The position numbers were made by a program, and so were the translations under genes. From CAITWD01 sp963727285 (GTDB lineage Bacteria; Actinomycetota; Thermoleophilia; Miltoncostaeales; Miltoncostaeaceae): a stretch of 64,000 nt of DNA. The notes under the pieces were generated by a model. It was given only the letters and a program-made list of their open reading frames with translations, did no database searches and had not been told where the DNA came from. Location: assembly GCA_963727285.1 (NCBI GenBank), contig CAVSFF010000009.1:1237517-1301516 (forward strand), given 5' to 3'. Below are positions 58,345-64,000 of the stretch, in pieces (the first letter of the stretch is position 1; each line of letters opens with the position of its first letter).

Positions 58345-58813
58345 GAGGAGCCCTAGACATCGAGGGATCCGTGCGTATCCGACACCCGGATTCCGCTGGG
58401 CCTCGCATTGGCGGCGGTATCAGCTCCTTCAAACACCGTCGCGGTTGCGAGCGCGTGGACGGTGGGCTCAGCGCCGGCAGCCATGCCACCGGCAGGAGTC
58501 AGGTCGCACCGACGGCGCCGACGGCTCCCACGGCGACGTGCGTCTCCACGTCGAGCCAGGCCGTCAAGGTCGCGTGGACGGCAGTCGCCCATGCAACGTC
58601 GTACACGATCTCCGACTCCACCAATGGATCTGGAGGGACGTACAACAACCTTGCAACGGGCGTGACGGCAAATCCGTACACCACATCAACCCTGTCGGCG
58701 GGGACCTATTACTTCAAGATCACGGCGCTGATCGGCAACAACTGGACAAGCCCAAGTCGGTGGCGACCTCCCCGGGCAGAGTCATCGCGACGACGACGCC
58801 CCAGTGCCAGTAG
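58345..58813 (+). pseudogene. Broken exported protein with a fibronectin-III-like domain
   Basis: Three frames hold pieces of one protein: RIPLGLALAAVSAPSNTVAV (a signal-like hydrophobic start), then APTAPTAPTATCVSTSSQ and VKVAWTAVAHATSYTISDST, an Fn3-like strand pattern up to AGTYYFKITALIGNNWTSP, then KSVATSPGRVIATTTPQCQ in a third frame up to 58813. At least two one-base shifts (~58495 and ~58757). Follows copy A by a few bases, so the two probably formed a surface-protein operon. Confidence 0.6.
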
Positions 58814-58815
58814 CG

Positions 58816-59156
58816 GCCTCCAGGAACGGTGACGAATATCCGCATGGCCGGCGGTCGAAAAGTACCGCCGGTCCAAGGGCGCGGGTACTTGCGAAAACGT
58901 TTACAACAACGCCATTACGCAGCCGACAGGCGTACTGTGGTCCTCGGTCGGGAGCGTCGGGCGTTGATCCTGTCATCGCCACGACGAGCAATGGGGCTTC
59001 CGATCCACTGCGCCGTGCGGCGAGAGTTGATGTGATCCGCCGCGCGGCGCACCCCCGATCTCAGTGCCGGCGCGCCCCCGCTCCGGGCGATCCCGGTTGA
59101 CCGTGTGGAGCCCCGACACTAGCCTCACCGCGATCCGACCCATCGTCAGGTTGTGA
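58816..59156. other. Gene-free region
   Basis: About 340 bp with no feature I can support. Confidence 0.35.
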
Positions 59157-59372
59157 ATGGACATTGCTGTCGCCGCCCTATCGGGCCTGTTGATCGTGGC
59201 GGGCGCCGTCGGGCTGATCGTCGCGGGAATCTACTGGGGGATCCTCCGGCGCCAGGGGCCGGACCACCACCTGATCATGCGCCTGACTCTTTGGGTGCTG
59301 GTCATCGTCGCCCTGGGAGTCGTCGGGCTGCTCCTGGCGGAGTCGATGCCGGATTCGAGCAGTCTCCTGTAG
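59157..59372 (+). CDS. Small two-helix membrane protein
   Basis: A 71-residue protein from ATG 59157 with two membrane helices (ALSGLLIVAGAVGLIVAGIY and LTLWVLVIVALGVVGLLL) linked by RRQGPDHH. No family assigned. Short but with strong membrane character and a sensible size, so I believe it is a gene. Confidence 0.55.
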   Translation: MDIAVAALSGLLIVAGAVGLIVAGIYWGILRRQGPDHHLIMRLTLWVLVIVALGVVGLLLAESMPDSSSLL

Positions 59373-59420
59373 CCGCCCCAGCGTGGTCACAGGTACCGCG
59401 CACAAGCCGACAGTCAGGGC

Positions 59421-60044
59421 TCAAATTGACGGCTGGCCGTCAGGCAACGGCACGGGACCGCTCGGCCAGCCCGTGCCACTCGATCCCACGGCCGTTCCAT
59501 TCGTCGCTGTCCGACGTAGCTCGAGTTGTGCCGCCACCTGGTGCGCCAGGACGGCGAGCGCTCGACGCTGGTGAGCATCGAGTGATCGCGGTCTGATGTC
59601 CTTGACACACAGCATTCCGATCGAATGCCCGCCAGGAGTGACGAGCGGGGCGCCGGCATAGAACCGAACTCTCGCGCCCCCAACAACATTCGGGTTCCCG
59701 GCAAAACGGGGGTCGTCCACAGCGTCCTCGACGACGAACAGACCGGTTGTCGCGATCGCGTGCCCGCAAAACGACGTGCTCCGGGGTGCCTCTCGGAGAT
59801 CCGAGCCGTGTGCCGCCTTGAAGTACTCCCGGTCGCGATCCACCAAGCTCACGAATGCCATCGGGGTCCCACAAATATCGGCGGCCAGCCTCGCGATCTC
59901 GTCAAATGCCGGGTCGGGGCCCGTGTCGAGCACGTCGTATGAGAGGAGGTCTGCGAGGCGCGCGGATTCGTCCACCGGGGACGGCGCGACGCCACCCGGC
60001 GCCCAGGCCCGCGTAAGGGGCGCCCGCCAGAAATCCGGCGTCAT
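59421..60044 (-). CDS. GAF-domain protein
   Basis: A 207-residue soluble protein from ATG 60044. GAF core ~25-180: RLADLLSYDVLDTGPDPAFD, IARLAADICGTPMAFVSLVD, REYFKAAHGSD, SFCGHAIATTGLFVVEDAVD, DPRFAGNP and FYAGAPLVTPGGHSIGMLCV. This arrangement is that of GAF sensors in front of GGDEF or kinase modules, but here it stands alone, directly downstream of the GGDEF-EAL gene on the same strand. It may sense a small molecule and act on that protein. The last ~35 residues are Gly/Pro-rich. Confidence 0.85.
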   Translation of the reverse strand: MTPDFWRAPLTRAWAPGGVAPSPVDESARLADLLSYDVLDTGPDPAFDEIARLAADICGTPMAFVSLVDRDREYFKAAHGSDLREAPRSTSFCGHAIATTGLFVVEDAVDDPRFAGNPNVVGGARVRFYAGAPLVTPGGHSIGMLCVKDIRPRSLDAHQRRALAVLAHQVAAQLELRRTATNGTAVGSSGTGWPSGPVPLPDGQPSI

Positions 60045-61869
60045 GCGTCGACGCGTTGTTCACCTCATTGCGTAGCGATTCGGACAGGGACTGCGCTGTC
60101 TGCGGCCGGCCGGTCCAGAAGCCCTGCACCGCGTCGCACCCGAGGCGGGCGAGGAAGTCGTACTGGACTTGGGTCTCCGCCCCCTCGGCGATGACCATCA
60201 TCGAGAGCGATGTCCCAGCCCGATCAAGGCCCGAAGATAGGCGCCGGCGCGTCGAGCGTGCCGACCTCATCGATGAAGCACCGATCGATCTTGAACCCGG
60301 CGAACGGGACTCGGCGCAACGAGGACAGTGCCGAATAGCCGGTACCGAAATCGTCGATGATCAGGCGAACCCCGATTCGGCCAAGCTCATCCAAGGTCGT
60401 CAGGACGGCTTCGCTACGGTCGTCGATGACGACCTGCTCGGTCACTTCGAGCGCGACATCGCCGGCGTTGAGACCGAACTCGGCGAGTGTCTCCACGACG
60501 AACGAGACGTAGTTGATCTCGGACAATTCCGGGGCGAGACGTTGACGAAGACTCCGAGCGGAAGGCTGGTCCTACGTTGCCGTCGCCACGCCGCCGTCTG
60601 GCCGAGCGCCCGCCGCAGGACGTGGTGCCCGAGCGAGATGATCAGTCCGCTCTCCTCAGCGATCGGGATGAACTCTCCCGGTTGAATCCAGCCCAGTGTG
60701 GGATGTCGCCACCGGGACAGGGCCTCTGCTGCCAAGATCGTCCCTGATACTGGATCCACGATCGGTTGAAAGTACACCTCGAGTTCCCGTGCATGAACGG
60801 CATTGCGAAGGTCGGACTCGATGGCGAGACGCTGGAGAAACTCGATTCTGTGAGCCTTCTCAAAGACCTGTGTGCGCCCTTTACCGGAGGCTTTGACTCG
60901 GTACATCGCAGTGTCGGCATCACGAAGAAGGTCACTCGGAAGAGTCCCACGACCTGCGACGGCAACCCCGAGGCTACCCGTCAGTTCCCGACAGGTGCCG
61001 CCGCTAAGAAAAGGGTCACGAAACACCGATTGAATGCGATCGCCCAGGGCGGTCAGATCGGCATCGGCACTGATCCCGTCGGCGACGATGACGAACTCGT
61101 CTCCGCCCATCCGAGCAACGGTCTCCCCCTGCCTGGATACCGCGCGAAGCCTGGATGCGAGTTCGACCAAGAGCGCGTCGCCGGCGGCGTGGCCAAGGTT
61201 GTCGTTGAGAACCTTGAATTCGTCGACATCGAGGAGAAGCACCGCGACCGTCGACCCGTCCGCGCAGCTCGAGAGAGCGCTTGGTTGATCCGATCGAGAC
61301 ACAACGCCCGATTGGGCAGTCCCGTGAGTGGGTCGTGCAGGGATTGGCGGAGCAACTCTGCCCTGAGCGCGTGCTGCTCGGAGACATCTCGGGCGATGCC
61401 CTCCAGGCCGACGACCGTCCCCCATGGCAAATCGGGAACGCGGCAATGTCCACAAAGACGGTGTGCCCGTCCTTCGCAACGGGCTCAAACTCGCCGCGAA
61501 CAGATGCCGCCCCTCGAGCAACCTTCTCGAGTGCGGCTTGCGCCCTTGGGGCTTCACCTTCGGCCAGATATTCGAGAATGCTGGTCCCGACCATCGATTG
61601 GGGGCCAATCCGAGCGTGCGTTCGGCACCTGGATTGGCTGCGGTGATGATGCCGACCAAATCCATTGCAACAATCATGTCGTCGGTACGGTCAACCAGTC
61701 GATCAAACGTCGGCTCTGGGGCACCTGGTCTCAGGGAGGCGCCGTTCGTTTCCTCGGATTCAAGACGTCGGGGTCCTCTCCGGAACACCCGCACGTGGAC
61801 AGTCGTCGCCTTGGCGGCATTCGACCGGTGGATGCGCCCCTTCCATTCAGGGTGAGGCTGCGATGTCAC
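59902..61869 (-). CDS. PAS-GGDEF-EAL cyclic-di-GMP protein, about five frameshifts
   Basis: A composite signalling protein. From 61869: PAS region (FDRLVDRTDDMIVAMDLVGI and later TVVGLEGIARDVSEQHALRA), GGDEF domain with LLLDVDEFKVLNDNLGHAAG and ARMGGDEFVIVADG (active-site sequence intact), EAL domain with AEALSRWRHPTLGWIQPGEF, LEVTEQVVIDD, IIDDFGTGYSALSSLRRVPF and AEGAETQVQYDFLARLGCDA. All catalytic motifs for diguanylate cyclase and phosphodiesterase activity are present. Shifts occur near 61600, 61430, 61275, 60535 and 60240. Expected length ~650. The 3' end overlaps the GAF gene. Intact motifs in shifted frames suggest sequencing errors or very recent inactivation. Confidence 0.75.
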
Positions 61870-62211
61870 TTTGGATGTATCGGTGCGGCGACTTGTCCAC
61901 TTGAGGGCGCAGGGAGGGCGGCCTTACGAATTCCGGACGTGGACTGCTGTAGAACTCAAAGGTGATCCCGAGGTCGCGTGGAGTCGCCGGCCTCTGGCGG
62001 TTGCGGCGTCGACGCATGCCTAAATCTCCGGCTGCCGGCGGAGGGCGTACTGGTACACATGGGGTTACAGTCCGCGATCTCCGCTGACCGGGAGCGTGCC
62101 GGTCAGCGCACTGGTCGACGGACGTCCACGTTGGGCACCGCCGCATCACAATGAACAGGAGGCTGATTTTTCGAGCCACCACCAGTCGCGACGCGGGGGC
62201 CTACGTTTCGC
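61870..62211. other. Gene-free region
   Basis: About 340 bp upstream of the GGDEF-EAL gene and beyond the end of surface-protein copy B. Nothing visible beyond the expected promoter. Confidence 0.35.
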
Positions 62212-62690
62212 CTAGTTGGTCCAAGCGTCAGTCGTCGGGCTGGGGGTGGGAATCCCTGCACCCCAAGAAGCCGAGACGCCGGTCAGTGACGGCATCGAGA
62301 AGAACGTGTTCTGGCACGCGGCCGGAGCCGCAACGGTCATGCTGACGTCGTTGGTGAGCGTTTGGTGAGCGTGACCGTGAGTGTGGCACCCGCGCCGACG
62401 ACCAAGGGGCTCGTCAGGGTGTGTGACGTCCCGCTCACGCCCGTCGAGAAGTTCCAGATCACGTCGACGTCACCGACGAACAGCCCACCTGGGGAGTCGA
62501 CAGTGCGCTTGTGGTAAATCCAGAGGCGAAGGTGAGATTCGTCGGCAGATTGACCGCGGTCAACGTGACCGGAAACGGATTGGGGTTGGCGATTGTCAGG
62601 ACGGCGTCACCGTTGCCACCTGGAAACAACAGGTTTCCGGGCGTGACGGCGCTCGGCGCCCGACGAGGCCAATCGCATTCATGGAACCGC
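62212..62690 (-). pseudogene. Broken second copy of the surface protein (copy B)
   Basis: Minus-strand relative of the gene at 57667-58338. Frame 1: FPGGNGDAVLTIANPNPFPV then VNLPTNLTFASGFTT and STPQVGCSSV; frame 2: WNFSTGVSGTSHTLTSPLVV then GATLTVTLT; frame 3: NDVSMTVAAPAACQNTFF then SMPSLTGVSAS and DAWTN before TAG at 62212. The order and spacing match copy A (SGCTTS, FSTGVSGT versus FATGSSGS, ACENTYFSMPSLTGV). Two one-base shifts (~62463 and ~62357) break it and the N-terminal signal is lost. It lies beyond the GGDEF-EAL and GAF genes. Confidence 0.75.
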
Positions 62691-62962
62691 CGTTACCCCG
62701 AGCCATCGAGTTGGTCGGTGAGCGCGCCTACGGATGGACGCTTCACGAGGACGCTGGTCGGCAGGTCGAGCGCGTTGTCCGTATCCCTCAATACGTGAGG
62801 GATACGGTCGTGACCCACCGGACCGAATTCTCCAGTGAAGCTGTGATCCGGGCATTCGATACTCCGGGCGAGTCGGTGATCATCGATCGCCGCTCGCACA
62901 GGGGAGATGCGTCGATGGACTGGGTCGTTCAGTTCAACGACATGGTCCCGCGCCGGGCATAG
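62681..62962 (+). CDS. Possible small protein, weakly supported
   Basis: A 93-residue open frame from ATG 62681 (MEPPLPRAIELVGERAYGWT) with ERVVRIPQYVRDTVVTHR in the middle and VIIDRRSHRGDASMDWVVQF at the end. It overlaps the 5' edge of the broken copy B on the other strand. Composition is normal for a protein but no family is recognised and there is no clear ribosome-binding site. A false ORF is possible. Confidence 0.3.
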   Translation: MEPPLPRAIELVGERAYGWTLHEDAGRQVERVVRIPQYVRDTVVTHRTEFSSEAVIRAFDTPGESVIIDRRSHRGDASMDWVVQFNDMVPRRA

Positions 62963-62984
62963 TCGTCCCCGGGATGCGCCGCCG

Positions 62985-63709
62985 CTACACCCCGTCGTTG
63001 GGAGGGGTCGCGGGGTCCGGCGCCCAGCAACAGTCGTCAGCGCATCCGTTATCGATCGGCGCAAAACCGACGGGAGCACAGTCATCGCAGGCATCGCCGT
63101 TCCAGGCACCGATTCCCGACTTCACCGCGACGGCCGCGATAAAGAGACCGGCGAGCGGGTCAAGCCACCATGCGCCGAACAGGGCCTGTCCTGCAAGCCC
63201 GATCAGAACGGCCCCTGCCATCGCGGCGCAGAGCAGGGTCTGCGCAACTTCCCCTTGGCTGGCGGCAGACCCGAGCCGCGCACCGAGGCGGTGTTTGGCC
63301 CGTCCGAGCAGGGGCATGATGATGATGCTGCTCGCCGCAACTGCGACTCCGACCGGACTCGGGCCGGCGTGGTGCTTAGTCGCAAGGTCGTAGATCGACT
63401 GAAGCGCGATGTACGGGGCAAGTACCCAGAACGACACCGCAACGGCCAGGTGTGCGCTGCGTTCGGAAGTCTCGGAATGCATGCGCGAACCTGTGAATCG
63501 CCAGATGACGATCACGGACGCCATCCCCTCGACTGCCGGGACAGCCCGAAACCCTCTAAGGCCACCGATCCGGCAATCAGCCCGGCAATGAAGCCGACCC
63601 CGCCTTCGACCCCCATCCAGGCGAGCGACAGCCATGAGAGCAGGCGCGCCCGTCGGGCATCTTGCAACCAAGCCTCGTTGCGGCCGGAGTTGCCTGCCCC
63701 GCTTTCCAT
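62985..63709 (-). CDS. CDF-like cation transporter with Cys-rich C-terminus, one frameshift
   Basis: A six-helix cation diffusion facilitator related protein of actinobacteria. From ATG 63709: LSWLSLAWMGVEGGVGFIAG and GSVALEGFGL; the frame is lost near 63540, and VEGMASVIVIWRFTGSRMHS then HLAVAVSFWVLAPYIALQSI, IIIMPLLGRAKHRLG, LGSAASQGEVAQTLLCAAMA and LFGAWWLDPLAGLFIAAVAV continue in the next frame. The tail GDACDDCAPVG...CADDCC-type run has six Cys and many acidic residues, a likely metal-binding tail. The TM2 D-site falls at the shift and is not visible. Expected length ~240. Substrate unassigned. Confidence 0.75.
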
Positions 63710-64000
63710 GCCGGGTGTGGCGTGCGTGTGGCTGGAAATATGTGCCCGTTCTCCTATTGAACAGTCCTGGATCGAGTATAGGCAGGCGCACAAGGCGAAT
63801 CGCATCTCGGACGCCGTCGGCGAGGCGATCAAGTCATGACGTCCGCTAGGCCAATGATCCGCTTCCGCACCAATTACGAGATCGGTATGTTCACCGCGTC
63901 CGCGGCGCGCCGTGAATCGTCCTGCACGGCGCGCCCGCGGGCGGTCGAGCTATCGATGCCTCGGCGCGATCGCAGCACGAGGGCATTGGTGTAACCCGGC

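Overview
The window is about two-thirds G+C with tightly packed, overlapping genes (ATGA and GTGA junctions) and frequent GTG starts. The gene content is actinobacterial: a GlgE-type alpha-glucan pathway with a TreS-maltokinase fusion, an ECF42-type sigma factor with a DGPF protein, DUF5996, DUF6325 and SHOCT genes, and MgtE-like plus Nramp-like pairs. A deep-branching actinobacterium, perhaps Thermoleophilia, is my guess; the lineage is not proven by anything here.

Layout. 0-3.1 kb: end of moaA, a GAP/Sap-type membrane protein, a secreted NlpC/P60 hydrolase and a PASTA lipoprotein. 3.3-8.8 kb: tRNA-Val, a three-gene glycan operon (two GT4 glycosyltransferases and a sugar-phosphate transferase), a frameshifted rhodanese, two tRNA-Ser and a VIT-like membrane protein. 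8.8-13.7 kb: tadA, a LOG-family gene coupled to a RibD-like reductase, a small gene and nth, then a Nudix hydrolase and an HdeD-like membrane protein. 13.7-18.5 kb: ppk2, an unusual Nramp-like transporter and an MgtE-N/CBS protein. 18.8-31.6 kb: an MFS exporter, a K+ channel, an ABC exporter, a GT2-TPR protein, DUF5718, DUF5996, a flippase, a CDF transporter and a PIG-V-like mannosyltransferase. 31.6-44.3 kb: methyltransferases, lipoproteins, an ArsR operon with two tandem palindromic operators, an SDR, a ferric-reductase-like heme protein, the DGPF-ECF42 pair, a DJ-1/PfpI protein, a second DUF5996 copy and a UBP zinc finger. 44.4-55.9 kb: tRNA-Arg, tRNA-Ser, the operon glgE - treS/mak - glgB - malQ on the minus strand, divergent glgX, and a fourth tRNA-Ser. 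55.9-64 kb: a looser, more A+T-rich tail downstream of tRNA-Ser(TGA), with small orphans, a VOC protein, two related surface proteins (one broken), a GAF protein, a broken GGDEF-EAL protein and a broken CDF transporter.

How the genes work together. TreS converts trehalose to maltose, the fused maltokinase makes maltose-1-phosphate, GlgE polymerises it, GlgB branches the glucan, and MalQ and GlgX remodel and debranch it. The MgtE-N/CBS protein next to an Nramp homologue that lacks the metal-binding methionine suggests Mg2+ rather than Mn2+/Fe2+ handling.

Quality caveat. Many genes carry single-base frameshifts with conserved sequence intact in the shifted frame. About 20 lie in 49.4-53.8 kb alone, and glgX has a compensating pair. 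This looks more like consensus error than gene decay, so broken genes are described as the full gene they should encode.
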